Positions 27,811 to 37,006 of a DNA stretch of 64,000 nt are shown piece by piece (position 1 is the first letter of the stretch; each line of letters opens with the position of its first letter). The stretch covers positions 120,884 through 184,883 of the forward strand of contig NZ_JAKVIJ010000008.1 of the NCBI RefSeq assembly GCF_022760965.1. Reading direction: 5' to 3'. The notes beneath the pieces were generated by a model. The model saw nothing but the letters and a program-made list of their open reading frames with translations. It had not been told where the DNA came from and ran no database searches. Made by a program: the position numbers and the translations under genes. Source of the stretch: Simplicispira sedimenti (lineage in GTDB: Bacteria; Pseudomonadota; Gammaproteobacteria; Burkholderiales; Burkholderiaceae_C).

Positions 27811-30800
27811 TCAACTGTTGATCTGCGCCCAGAGCTTGTCCAGGCGCTTCACGCTCACCGGCTGCGGCGTGCGCAGTTCCTGCGCGAAAAAGCTCACGCG
27901 CAGTTCCTCCAGCAGCCAGCGCAGCTCCTGCATACGCGCGTCCACCTGGCCCTTGCGCTCGGCCACGAGGCGCCAGTAGCGCTGCTCCTGCGGGCGCAGC
28001 TCGGCCAGACGGGCGGCGTCGCGGGCCGGGTCGGCGCGGAATTTGTCCAGCCGCAGCACGATGGCCTTGAGGTAGCGCGCAAAGTGCGCGAGCTGCGGCC
28101 AGGGTGCCGCGGCCAGGAAGTTCTTCGGCACGAGGCGCTGGAGCTGCTGCTGCGCATCCGCCACCGCATCCGGCGCGCCCTTGGTGTCCTTGATCTTGCG
28201 CACCGCCCCCGCGTATTCCTGCAGGATGGTTCCCGCCAGGCGCGCCACCTCGTTGGCGATCAGCGTGAGGCGCGCGCGCCCTTCCTGCACGCGGCGCTCG
28301 AAGTCCTGCGCATTGGTGGGCAGCGGGTCGAGCAGGAAGGCGCGGTCCAGCGCCACGTCGATGATCTGCGCGCGCAGTTCTTCCTGCGTGCCCAGCGGCA
28401 TGTAGGCCACGGCCATCTTCTGCAAATCTGGGATGTTCTTTTCGAGGTACTTGAGCGCGTCCTTGATCTGCAACGCGCACAGGCGGCGCAGGCCGGCGCG
28501 GTGCTTGGCGGCCGCCACCTCGGGTTCGTCGAACACCTCGATGCTGACGGCGTCGCCCGCGTCGATGAGCGCCGGAAAGCCGATCAGCGTCTGCCCGCCC
28601 TTGCCGATCTCCATCAATTCGGGCAGTTCGCCGAAGGTCCAGGCGGTGTAACGTGCCTCGGCCTGCGCGGTGGGTGCGGGTTTCGCTCTTTTTTCAGGAG
28701 CACGTTGCGCTTTATCTGTCGCAATTTCAGATGGTTTTCCATCTGAATCCTTGTTAATGCCAGCGCCAGGCGCTATCTTTAATGAAGCAAGCGCCTGGAA
28801 GGCCCCGCGCGCCTTGGCGCCCAGTTCGGCCTTGAGTGCGCCCAGGTTGCGCCCCTGGCCCAACTGGCGGCCATGCTCGTCCACCACGCGGAAGTTCATG
28901 AACAGGTGTGGCGGCACCATGTCGAGCTTGAAGTCGGCGCGCTTGACGTCGAGCGAGGTCTCCTCGCGCACCTGCTTGAGCAGCGCGTCCACCAGCCCGG
29001 TGTGGCCCACGCGGTCGGGCGTGCCCAGCAGGGCGGCCAGGCGCGTGGCGTTGTCGGGCAGCGGCACGAAGCGGCTGCGCGGGCGCTGCGGCAGGCTCTT
29101 GAGCAGGGCCTGGATCTTGTCCTTGAGCATGCCGGGCACCAGCCACTCGCAGCGCTCCTCCTGCACCTGGTTGAGCACGAACAGTGGGATGGTGACCGTG
29201 ACGCCGTCGCGCGGGTCGCCGGGCTCGTGCAGATAGCTCGCGGTGCAGTCCACGCCGCCCAGCCGCACCATCTTGGGAAAGGCGCTGGTGGTAATGCCCG
29301 CGGCCTCGTGGCGCATGAGTTCGTCGCGCGTGAGCTTGAGCAGGTCGGGCCGGGCCTTGCTCTCCTGGCGGTACCAGTGCTCGAAGCTGCGGCCGTTGCA
29401 CACGTCCTGCGGCACCTGCTGGTCGTAGAAGGCGAAGATCAGTTCCTCGTCCACCAGCACGTCCTGGCGGCGCGACTTGTGCTCCAGCTCCTGCACCTTG
29501 GCGATGAGCTTGTCGTTGGCGGCCAGGAAGGGCAGGCGCTTGTCCCAGTCCTGCGGCGCCTCCCCGCCCACCAGGGCCTCGCGGATGAACAGCTCACGCG
29601 CGGCGTGCGGGTCCACCTTCTCGTAGCCCACGCGCCGGCCGCTGTAGACCACCAGGCCATAGAGTGTGGCGCGCTCGAAGGCCACCACCTCGGCGGCCTT
29701 TTTCTCCCAGTGCGGGTCGAGCACCTGTTTCTTCAGCAGGTGCGCGCCCACCTCTTCCAGCCATTGCGGCTCGATGGCGGCGATGCCCCGGCCGAACAGG
29801 CGCGTGGTCTCCACCAGTTCGGCGCAGACGATCCAGCGGCCCGGCTTCTTGCGCAGGTGCGCGCCCGGGTGGCGGTGGAACTTGATGCCGCGCGCGCCCA
29901 GGTACTGGTCCTCTTCCTCGGGCTTGAAGCCGATATTGCCCAGCAGGCCCGCCAGCATGGACAGGTGCAGCGCCTCGTAGCTGGCCGGCTGGGTGTTGAG
30001 CGCCCAGTGGTGCTCCGTCACCACGGTGAGAAGCTGGCTGTGCACGTCGCGCCATTCGCGCACACGGCGCACGTTGATGAAGTTCTGGCGCAAGAGCTGC
30101 TCGTACTGGCGGTTGCTGAGCTTGTGCGTGGGGGCCGCTGGCGCGGGCACGGGCGGAACCGGCGCGGCAGCCTTGCGCTGCGCCACCGGCAGCACCGCCT
30201 GCGAGGGTCCACGCGCGCGCGCCTGGGCCTGCTGCTGGCGTGCCGAGGGCAAGGCGGGGGCACCGCCGCGCGCCTCCTGCAGCCACTGCCAGAGCTTGAG
30301 GTAGCCGGAAAACTCGCTCTTGTCGTCGTCGAACTTGGCGTGCTGCTGGTCGGCCTGCTGCTGCGCGTCCATGGGGCGGTCACGCACGTCCTGCAGGCTC
30401 AGGGCGCTGGCGATGACCAGCACCTCGCTGAGGGCGCCGCGCTCGCGCGCTTCGAGGATCATGCGGCCCACGCGCGGGTCCAGCGGCAGTTTGGACAGTT
30501 CGCGCCCCATGGGCGTGAGCTCGTTCTTGTCGTCCACCGCGCCCAGTTCATTGAGCAACTGGTAGCCGTCGGCAATCGCCCGGCCCGAGGGCGCGTCGAT
30601 GAACGGAAAGTCCTCCACCACACCCAGGTGCAGCGACTTCATGCGCAGGATCACGCCCGCCAGCGAGGAACGCAGGATTTCCGGGTCAGTGAAGCGCGGC
30701 CGGCCCGCAAAGTCTTTTTCGTCGTAGAGCCGGATGCAGATGCCGTTGGCCACGCGCCCGCAGCGCCCGGCGCGCTGGTTGGCCGCCGCCTGGCTGATGG

Positions 30801-31842
30801 GTTCGACCAGCAACTGCTCCACCTTGCTACGCAAACTGTAGCGCTTGACGCGCGCCGTGCCTGCGTCAATGACGTATCTGATACCAGGAACCGTCAAAGA
30901 TGTTTCTGCCACATTGGTGGCCAGCACGATGCGCCGCCCGGTGTGGCCGTCGAAGATGCGGTCCTGCTCTGCCTGGCTCAGGCGCGCGAACAGCGGCAGC
31001 ACCTCGGCGTTGCGCGTCACGGGCTGGTGCGCCAGGTGCTTGCGCAGGTGGTCGGCGGCCTCGCGGATTTCGCGCTCGCCGGGCAGGAAAACCAGGATAT
31101 CGCCCCCGGCATTGCCCTGCCAGAGTTCATCCACGCCATCGGCGATGGCTTCGTTCAGGCCGTAGTCACGCGAATCCTCGAACGGCCGCCAGCGCTGCTC
31201 CACCGGGAAGGTGCGGCCCGACACCTGAATGATCGGCGCCGGGCCCTTGCCGCTCTCGAAATGTTTGGCAAAACGATCGGCGTCAATGGTGGCCGAGGTG
31301 ACGACCACCTTCAAATCCGGCCGGCGCGGCAGGATCTGCCGGATGTAACCCAGTAAAAAATCGATGTTCAGACTGCGCTCATGCGCCTCGTCGATGATGA
31401 GGGTGTCGTAGGCCTTGAGCAGCGGGTCGGTCTGTGTCTCGGCCAGCAGAATGCCGTCGGTCATGAGCTTGACCGAGGCGTCGCGCGAGAGGCGGTCCTG
31501 GAAGCGCACCTTGTAGCCCACCACCTCGCCCAGCGGGGTTTTCAGCTCCTCGGCGATGCGCTTGGCCACGCTGCTGGCGGCAATGCGGCGCGGCTGGGTG
31601 TGGCCAATCAGCTGGCCCTTTTGGCCCGCGGAGGCATTACATTTGCCGCGCCCCAGTGCCAGCGCGATCTTGGGCAACTGCGTGGTCTTGCCCGAACCCG
31701 TTTCACCGCAAACGATGACGACCTGGTGCTGGCGCATCGCCTCCATGATCTCGTCGCGCCGACCGGATACGGGCAGGGACTCGGGAAACTCCAGGGTGAA
31801 GGCGCGGGAAGGTGCAGGCAGACGCGGATCGGGCAAAGGCAT
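27811..31842 (-). CDS. hrpA: ATP-dependent RNA helicase HrpA (DEAH family)
   Basis: The 1,343-residue protein has Walker A GETGSGKTT (46-54), DEAH in LIIDEAHERSLN, motif III TSATIDADRF and motif VI QRAGRCGR. An OB-fold and the long DUF3418 C-terminal domain (LPELMEIGKGGQTLIGFPAL) follow. HrpA resolves stalled ribosomes and mRNA structures. The ATG at 31842 is chosen over a TTG three codons upstream. Two low-complexity linkers interrupt it: an Ala/Pro-rich one near residue 550, and a locally AT-rich Lys/Asp/Ser-rich one at about 28690-28790 that contains a perfect palindrome and may be an insertion. Confidence 0.96.
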   Translation of the reverse strand: MPLPDPRLPAPSRAFTLEFPESLPVSGRRDEIMEAMRQHQVVIVCGETGSGKTTQLPKIALALGRGKCNASAGQKGQLIGHTQPRRIAASSVAKRIAEELKTPLGEVVGYKVRFQDRLSRDASVKLMTDGILLAETQTDPLLKAYDTLIIDEAHERSLNIDFLLGYIRQILPRRPDLKVVVTSATIDADRFAKHFESGKGPAPIIQVSGRTFPVEQRWRPFEDSRDYGLNEAIADGVDELWQGNAGGDILVFLPGEREIREAADHLRKHLAHQPVTRNAEVLPLFARLSQAEQDRIFDGHTGRRIVLATNVAETSLTVPGIRYVIDAGTARVKRYSLRSKVEQLLVEPISQAAANQRAGRCGRVANGICIRLYDEKDFAGRPRFTDPEILRSSLAGVILRMKSLHLGVVEDFPFIDAPSGRAIADGYQLLNELGAVDDKNELTPMGRELSKLPLDPRVGRMILEARERGALSEVLVIASALSLQDVRDRPMDAQQQADQQHAKFDDDKSEFSGYLKLWQWLQEARGGAPALPSARQQQAQARARGPSQAVLPVAQRKAAAPVPPVPAPAAPTHKLSNRQYEQLLRQNFINVRRVREWRDVHSQLLTVVTEHHWALNTQPASYEALHLSMLAGLLGNIGFKPEEEDQYLGARGIKFHRHPGAHLRKKPGRWIVCAELVETTRLFGRGIAAIEPQWLEEVGAHLLKKQVLDPHWEKKAAEVVAFERATLYGLVVYSGRRVGYEKVDPHAARELFIREALVGGEAPQDWDKRLPFLAANDKLIAKVQELEHKSRRQDVLVDEELIFAFYDQQVPQDVCNGRSFEHWYRQESKARPDLLKLTRDELMRHEAAGITTSAFPKMVRLGGVDCTASYLHEPGDPRDGVTVTIPLFVLNQVQEERCEWLVPGMLKDKIQALLKSLPQRPRSRFVPLPDNATRLAALLGTPDRVGHTGLVDALLKQVREETSLDVKRADFKLDMVPPHLFMNFRVVDEHGRQLGQGRNLGALKAELGAKARGAFQALASLKIAPGAGINKDSDGKPSEIATDKAQRAPEKRAKPAPTAQAEARYTAWTFGELPELMEIGKGGQTLIGFPALIDAGDAVSIEVFDEPEVAAAKHRAGLRRLCALQIKDALKYLEKNIPDLQKMAVAYMPLGTQEELRAQIIDVALDRAFLLDPLPTNAQDFERRVQEGRARLTLIANEVARLAGTILQEYAGAVRKIKDTKGAPDAVADAQQQLQRLVPKNFLAAAPWPQLAHFARYLKAIVLRLDKFRADPARDAARLAELRPQEQRYWRLVAERKGQVDARMQELRWLLEELRVSFFAQELRTPQPVSVKRLDKLWAQINS
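28727..28746. repeat. Perfect palindromic hairpin inside hrpA
   Basis: TCAGATGG-TTTT-CCATCTGA is a perfect 8-bp stem with a TTTT loop. It sits in an AT-rich island inside the hrpA coding region, next to a degenerate repeat-A-like block at about 28756-28790. Confidence 0.6.
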
Positions 31843-31983
31843 GGGGCGCAATTATCGGGCCGTGCAAGCCGCGCCCCTCATACGGATTTGCCTTCAACCG
31901 TATAACGTCGTTGGTTTGCCTTGCCGTGCTACAGCACTGTCTGCGGCTTCCCGCCTAGTTATCCGATTGAATGCAAACCCGTA

Positions 31984-33183
31984 TCAAGCCCCCAGCCACC
32001 ACCCCGCCCCGGCGCTGGCGGCCACCACCAGCCAGGGCGGCAGCTTCCAGGCCATGAGGGCCACGCCCGCCAGCAGCGCCAGGGCAACGTCCTGTGGGGT
32101 GTGGATGGCACTGGTCCACACAGGCTGGTACAGCGCCGCCACCAGCAGGCCCACCACGGCCGCGTTGACGCCCGCCAGCGCCGCCTGCATGCGCGGGTGG
32201 GCGCGCAGCCCTTCCCAGAAGGGCAGCGCCCCGGCCACCAACAGGAATGAAGGAGCAAAGATGGCCAGCAGGCACACCAGCGCGCCCCACACACCCTGGG
32301 GCCCCATTTGCAGCGAAGCCCCCAGAAAGGCGGCAAAGGTGAACAATGGGCCGGGCACGGCCTGGGCTGCGCCGTAGCCTGCCAGAAAAGTGTCCTGGTC
32401 CACCCAGCCGGTGGGCACCAGCTCGGCCTGCAGCAAGGGCATCACCACATGCCCGCCGCCAAAAACGAGCGAGCCCGCGCGGTAGAAGGCATCGGCCACC
32501 GCCAGCGTGGCATGCGGAAACACCGCCGCTGCCCAAGGTAGCCCCAGCAGCAGCGCCACAAACAGCGCCAGCCAGGCCATGCCCGCGTGGCGCCCCACGG
32601 GGATGGGCAGGGGCTCGTGGGCAGCGCCCTGCCCTGGCGCCAGCGTCCACAGGCCCACCAGCGCGGCCAGCGCCAGGACCAAGAACTGCGCCCAGACGGA
32701 GGACCACCACAGCACAGCGCAGGCGGCCACCGCCATGAGGCTGGTGCGCGGCACATCGGGGCACAGGCTGCGCGCCATGCCCCACACCGCCTGCGCCACC
32801 ACAGCCACCGCCACCACCTTGAGCCCGTGCAGCAACCCAGCGGGCACGGCGTCCCCCCAGTGGGCCAGGCCCAGGGCAAACAGGATGAGTGCCACGGCCG
32901 ATGGCAGCGTGAACCCCAGCCACGCGGCCAGTGCTCCCGGGTAGCCCGCGCGCGCCAACCCCAAGGCCATACCCACCTGGCTGCTGGCGGGGCCGGGCAG
33001 GAACTGGCACAGGGCCACCAGGTCGGCGTAGTTGCGCTCGCTCAGCCAGCGGCGCCGCACCACCAGCTCCTCGCGAAAATAGCCCAGGTGGGCCACCGGC
33101 CCGCCAAAGGACGTGAGGCCCAGGCGCAGGAAAACCAGGAAGACAGCCCAGGGGCTGCGGTCGGAGAACTCGGAGTCGGGCAT
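31984..33183 (-). CDS. chrA: Chromate efflux transporter (CHR family, two-domain)
   Basis: The 399-residue membrane protein has two homologous halves. Half one shows LRLGLTSFGGPVAHLGYFREELV and CQFLPGPASSQV. Half two shows GSLVFGGGHVVMPLLQAELV and AQAVPGPLFTFAAFLGA. These are the FGGP and PGP motifs of ChrA proteins, which export chromate by proton antiport. The ATG at 33181-33183 (MPDSEFSDRSPW) was preferred to an upstream start with an unconserved basic tail. There is no chrB regulator nearby, so the true physiological substrate is uncertain. It lies divergent from argA. Confidence 0.9.
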   Translation of the reverse strand: MPDSEFSDRSPWAVFLVFLRLGLTSFGGPVAHLGYFREELVVRRRWLSERNYADLVALCQFLPGPASSQVGMALGLARAGYPGALAAWLGFTLPSAVALILFALGLAHWGDAVPAGLLHGLKVVAVAVVAQAVWGMARSLCPDVPRTSLMAVAACAVLWWSSVWAQFLVLALAALVGLWTLAPGQGAAHEPLPIPVGRHAGMAWLALFVALLLGLPWAAAVFPHATLAVADAFYRAGSLVFGGGHVVMPLLQAELVPTGWVDQDTFLAGYGAAQAVPGPLFTFAAFLGASLQMGPQGVWGALVCLLAIFAPSFLLVAGALPFWEGLRAHPRMQAALAGVNAAVVGLLVAALYQPVWTSAIHTPQDVALALLAGVALMAWKLPPWLVVAASAGAGWWLGA

Positions 33184-33305
33184 GGACGCGATTGTGGATG
33201 TGCAGCAACGGCGGCGCAGAATAATCGATACACATGGCACGCCGATGGCGGCCACCGACAGCGCCCGGCGGCGTGTCTGCGCAACAATAGGGGTTTACAT
33301 CACCC

Positions 33306-33324
33306 CGCCCGCAGCTTGCGGGCG
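33306..33324. promoter_or_regulatory. Hairpin in the argA leader
   Basis: CGCCCGCA-GCT-TGCGGGCG is a perfect 8-bp stem with a 3-base loop, about 24 bases before the argA start. Possibly a weak terminator or leader structure. No attenuator peptide was seen. Confidence 0.4.
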
Positions 33325-33347
33325 CACCCGCTGCACACCTACCGCGC

Positions 33348-34694
33348 ATGTCCACCGTCTTCAACTTCACCTTTGTGCCCTGGTTCCGGTCGGTGGCGCC
33401 CTACATCCACAAGTTTCGGCACCAGACCTTTGTGGTGGGGCTGACGGGTGAGGCCATTGCGGCGGGCAAGCTGCACAGCATTGCCCAGGACCTGGCCATG
33501 ATCAAGGCCATGGGCGTAAAAATCGTTCTGGTGCACGGTTTTCGGCCCCAGGTGAACGAGCAACTGGCGGCCAAGGGCCATGCGGGCAAGTACTCGCACG
33601 GCATCCGCATCACCGATTCGGTGGCCCTGGACTGCGCCCAAGAGGCCGCCGGGCAATTGCGCTTCGAGATCGAAGCCGCCTTCAGCCAGGGGCTGCCCAA
33701 CACGCCCATGGCAGGCTCCACGGTGCGGGTGATCTCGGGCAACTTCGTTACCTCGCGGCCGGTGGGCATTGTGGATGGGGTGGACTTTGAACACTCCGGC
33801 CTGGTGCGCAAGGTGGACGTGGCGGGCATCCAGCGCGCGCTGGACATGGACGCGCTGGTGCTGCTCTCGCCCTTCGGCTTCTCGCCCACGGGCGAGGCTT
33901 TCAACCTGAGCATGGAAGAAGTCGCCACCTCGGTGGCCATTGCGCTCAAGGCCGACAAGCTGCTGTTCCTGTCCGAGGTGCCCGGCATCCGCACCGACCC
34001 CGAGGCTCCCGAGGGCGAGGACAACCCCATCGACACCGAGCTGCCGCTGGCCCAGGCCAAGCAACTGCTGGCGCGCGTGCCGCCGAGCCAGCGCCCCACC
34101 GACACGGCCTTCTACCTGCAGCACTGCGTGAAGGCCTGCCAGGGCGGCGTGGAGCGCAGCCACATCATCCCGTTCGCCGTGGACGGCGCGCTGCTGCTCG
34201 AAATCTATGTGCACGATGGCATCGGCACCATGATCGTGGACGAGAAGCTGGAGGAACTGCGCGAGGCCACGGCCGACGACGTGGGTGGCATCCTGCAGCT
34301 CATCGAACCCTTCGAGAAGGACGGCACCCTGGTCAAGCGCGACCGCACCGAGATCGAACGCGACATCGCCAACTACACCATCATCGAGCACGACGGCGTG
34401 ATCTTCGGCTGCGCCGCGCTCTACCCTTACCCCGAAAAACGCACCGGCGAAATGGCCGCTGTCACCGTCTCGCCGCAAAGCCAGGGCACGGGCGACGGCG
34501 AAAAGCTGCTCAAGCGCATCGAACAGCGCGCACGCAACCTGGGGCTGGAGTCCATCTTCGTGCTCACCACGCGCACCATGCACTGGTTCATCAAGCGCGG
34601 CTTCGTGGTGGTGGACCCCGAGTGGCTGCCCGACGCCCGCAAGCGCAAGTACAACTGGGATCGGCGCAGCCAGGTGCTGGTCAAGAAACTTTGA
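33348..34694 (+). CDS. argA: N-acetylglutamate synthase (amino-acid N-acetyltransferase)
   Basis: The 448-residue enzyme catalyses the first arginine biosynthesis step, acetyl-CoA plus glutamate to N-acetylglutamate. The N-terminal amino-acid-kinase-like domain shows VVGLTGEAIAAGKL, KIVLVHGFRPQVNEQLA and KADKLLFLSEVPGI. The C-terminal GNAT domain shows EMAAVTVSPQSQGTGDGEKLL, the acetyl-CoA loop, and FVLTTRTMHWFIKRGF. The length fits bacterial ArgA. The kinase-like domain normally carries arginine feedback control. Repeat A follows its stop. Confidence 0.96.
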   Translation: MSTVFNFTFVPWFRSVAPYIHKFRHQTFVVGLTGEAIAAGKLHSIAQDLAMIKAMGVKIVLVHGFRPQVNEQLAAKGHAGKYSHGIRITDSVALDCAQEAAGQLRFEIEAAFSQGLPNTPMAGSTVRVISGNFVTSRPVGIVDGVDFEHSGLVRKVDVAGIQRALDMDALVLLSPFGFSPTGEAFNLSMEEVATSVAIALKADKLLFLSEVPGIRTDPEAPEGEDNPIDTELPLAQAKQLLARVPPSQRPTDTAFYLQHCVKACQGGVERSHIIPFAVDGALLLEIYVHDGIGTMIVDEKLEELREATADDVGGILQLIEPFEKDGTLVKRDRTEIERDIANYTIIEHDGVIFGCAALYPYPEKRTGEMAAVTVSPQSQGTGDGEKLLKRIEQRARNLGLESIFVLTTRTMHWFIKRGFVVVDPEWLPDARKRKYNWDRRSQVLVKKL

Positions 34695-34697
34695 TTG

Positions 34698-34756
34698 TTT
34701 TTTGCCTTCAGCACAATACCATCAAGCGCTAGCAGCTATACTTTTTATAGCAATTT
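34698..34756 (-). repeat. Repeat A copy 5 (between argA and the HD-GYP gene)
   Basis: On the minus strand: TTGCTATAAAAAGTATAGCT, GCTAGCGCTTGATGG, then GCTGAAGGC and an A run. It fills nearly all of the 65 bases between the convergent stops. Confidence 0.85.
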
Positions 34757-34759
34757 AGG

Positions 34760-36373
34760 CTACAACCGCACTTCGTCGATCTGCTCCGGATCGAGAAACT
34801 GCTCCGCGTAGCGCTGGTACACCTTGCCCTGCACGAACACATCGAACAGGTCAGGGTCGATGTGGCCGCTGTGCACCATGCGCTGCATGATGCCCAGGGC
34901 CTGCGACAGCTTCATGCCGCTCTTGTAGGGTCGGTCGGCGGCGGTCAGGGCCTCGAACACGTCGGCCACGCCGATCATGCGCGCCTGCCAGGACATCTGG
35001 GCGCGCGTGAGGCCCCGCGGGTAGCCCTTTCCATCCATGCGTTCGTGGTGGCCCCCGGCGTACTCGGGCACGTTCTTGAGGTGGCGCGGCCAGGGCAGTG
35101 TCTCCAGCATCTTGATGGTGGCGACGATGTGGTAGTTGATGGTGTCGCGCTCGGCCTGCGTGAGCGTACCGGAGCGGATGGTGAGGTTCTCCATCTCCTC
35201 GGCGCTCAAAAAGCTGGTCTGCACACCCTCGGGGTTGCGCCACTGGCGCTGCGTGCCGATGACGCGCACGCGCAACTGGTCGGCCTGCTGCATGGCTTCG
35301 CTGCCGTGGTTGCAGCGGCGCAGGAATTCGCGGTCGGCCTCCAGGGCCTGCAGTTCACTTTGCAGCGCGGCCTGGGCCATGGCCTCGGCGCCCGCGTCCT
35401 GCACCGGGCGCAGGGCCAGCTGGGCGCGCAGGGCATCGAGTTCGGCGTCGCGCTTGAGCACCTCAAAGCGGGTGTCGATCAGCCCGATGCGGTCATAAAT
35501 GGTTTGCAGCTTGGTCGCCTTGTCCACCACATGCACGGGCGTGGTGATCTTGCCGCAGTCGTGCAACAGGCCGGCCATCTGCAGTTCGTAGCGGTCGCGC
35601 TCGCTCATGCGGAAGTCGGCCAGCGGCCCGGTGGTGGTGGCGTCGGCGGCCTCGGCCAGCATCATGGTGAGCTGGGGCACGCGCTCGCAGTGGCCGCCGG
35701 TGTAGGGCGATTTTTCGTCGATGGCCACGTTGATGAGCTTGACGAAGGATTCGAACAGCGTCTCCAGTTGCGTGATGAGCAGCCGGTTGCTCAGCGCGAT
35801 GGCCGCCTGCGAGGCGAGCGACTCGGTCAGGCTTTGGTCCTCCAACGAGAACGGCCCCACCTGCCCCGTGGCCGGGTCGATGGCGTTGATGAGCTGCAGC
35901 ACGCCAATCACCGCACCCTCGTGGTTCTTCATGGGCACGGTGAGAAAGGATTGCGAGCGGTAGCCGGTGCGCTGGTCGAACGCGCGCGTGCCCGAAAAGT
36001 CGAAGCCTGCCTCGGCATACACATCGGCAATGTTGACCGTGCGCTCGTGGATAGCGGCGTGGGCGGCAACCAGCGCGTCGTTGGGCGAGCCGTCGGCACG
36101 GCGTAGCGGCAGGTCGGGCAAACCCACGCGCTGACCCGTGGTGCCGCCCTGGCGGATGCCCAGCGAGTCGGTGCGCATGATCTCGAAGCGCAGCGCCCCG
36201 CCATCGGGCGTCATGCTGTAAAGGGTTCCGGCATCGGCGCCGGTCAGGGCCTTGGCGGCTTCGAGGATGTTTTCGAGCAGGCGTTCGATGTCGCGCTCGC
36301 GCGAGAGCGCGGCGCCGATCTGGTTGAGCTGCTCCAGGCGACGGAACAGCTCGATGGCGGATGACTTGCCCAT
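34760..36373 (-). CDS. GAF-HD-GYP cyclic di-GMP phosphodiesterase-like protein
   Basis: The 537-residue soluble protein has a GAF domain (about 20-195; QSFLTVPMKNHEGAVIGVLQLIN) and an HD-GYP domain. The metal-binding HD pair is at 271-272 in LLHDCGKI, and HHERMDGKGYP at 442-452 supplies the second half. Between them is an unusual insertion of about 100 residues (290-400), charged and probably coiled coil (ALQSELQALEADREFLRRC). No membrane segment. It probably hydrolyses c-di-GMP in response to a GAF ligand or partner. It lies head-to-tail after dsbB. Confidence 0.9.
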   Translation of the reverse strand: MGKSSAIELFRRLEQLNQIGAALSRERDIERLLENILEAAKALTGADAGTLYSMTPDGGALRFEIMRTDSLGIRQGGTTGQRVGLPDLPLRRADGSPNDALVAAHAAIHERTVNIADVYAEAGFDFSGTRAFDQRTGYRSQSFLTVPMKNHEGAVIGVLQLINAIDPATGQVGPFSLEDQSLTESLASQAAIALSNRLLITQLETLFESFVKLINVAIDEKSPYTGGHCERVPQLTMMLAEAADATTTGPLADFRMSERDRYELQMAGLLHDCGKITTPVHVVDKATKLQTIYDRIGLIDTRFEVLKRDAELDALRAQLALRPVQDAGAEAMAQAALQSELQALEADREFLRRCNHGSEAMQQADQLRVRVIGTQRQWRNPEGVQTSFLSAEEMENLTIRSGTLTQAERDTINYHIVATIKMLETLPWPRHLKNVPEYAGGHHERMDGKGYPRGLTRAQMSWQARMIGVADVFEALTAADRPYKSGMKLSQALGIMQRMVHSGHIDPDLFDVFVQGKVYQRYAEQFLDPEQIDEVRL

Positions 36374-36451
36374 GGTGGTGCCTTCATGCCGACCCCCTGC
36401 GGCCAGCGCCCCGCCATGTTAGCGCCGCTTACAGCGCCATCGGTGACAGGA

Positions 36452-36958
36452 TCAGCGGATCCGCAGGCCGCGCACCAACAGCCACAGCATGGCCAAGCCA
36501 AACACCACAAACCACACGAAGGACCAGTTGGCGATGGAGCCTCCCAGGAAGGTCCAGTCGATGGCCGTGCAGTCGCCCGAGCCCTTGAAAATCATGGGAA
36601 TGGCGCGGCGGATCGGGTAGTTCTCGATCATCCCGTAGAAGTCGCGTCCGCACATGGACACCTCGGGCGGAAACCACTGCAGCCAGCTCTGGCGCGCCGC
36701 CGTGAACGCGCCAAACCCGCTGCTCAGCACCGCCAATGCGGTAAGGCTCATCCACCAGCCTTTTTTGCCACTGGCGCTTGCCAGTCCTGCGAGGATAGCT
36801 ACAAAAATCAGAGCATAACGCTGCACAATGCACATGGGGCAAGGCTCCAGCCCCACCACATGCTGCAGGTACAGGCCGAACGCCAGCATGGCAATGCACG
36901 CAGCGCTGATGAACGCGAGCACGCGGCGCGGCGCGTGGTCAAACCAATGTGCAATCAT
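36452..36958 (-). CDS. dsbB: Disulfide bond formation protein DsbB
   Basis: The 168-residue four-helix inner-membrane protein reoxidises DsbA with quinone. The first Cys pair is CPMC (C40, C43) and the second pair is C103 and C130 (MCGRDF; GSGDCTAI). VQRYALIF after CPMC contains the quinone-site Arg. Codons 49-67, most of the second membrane helix and the following loop, coincide with a copy of repeat A (LIFVAILAGLASASGKK). The ancestral sequence there may have been overwritten while hydrophobicity was kept. Confidence 0.93.
   Translation of the reverse strand: MIAHWFDHAPRRVLAFISAACIAMLAFGLYLQHVVGLEPCPMCIVQRYALIFVAILAGLASASGKKGWWMSLTALAVLSSGFGAFTAARQSWLQWFPPEVSMCGRDFYGMIENYPIRRAIPMIFKGSGDCTAIDWTFLGGSIANWSFVWFVVFGLAMLWLLVRGLRIR
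36758..36811 (-). repeat. Repeat A copy 6 (inside dsbB)
   Basis: On the minus strand: CTGATTTTTGTAGCTATC, GCAGGACTGG, CAAGCGCCAGTGGC and an A run. It is in the same strand and reading frame as copies 2, 9 and 10, and forms part of a membrane helix. Confidence 0.65.
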
Positions 36959-37006
36959 TCTTCACCTTGTGGAGCCCCTGGCTGGCACGCCCGACAGGGG
37001 CGCCGC

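Noticed and set aside
28873..31356. An 827-codon plus-strand frame opposite hrpA
   Set aside because: Antisense of a well-defined helicase. No family motif.
31984..33183. A heavy-metal resistance island
   Set aside because: Only the ChrA-type gene is present. No chrB, mercury, copper or arsenic genes adjoin it.
31955..33370. A 471-codon alternative minus frame over the chromate transporter
   Set aside because: A shifted-frame shadow. The real frame has the FGGP and PGP motifs.
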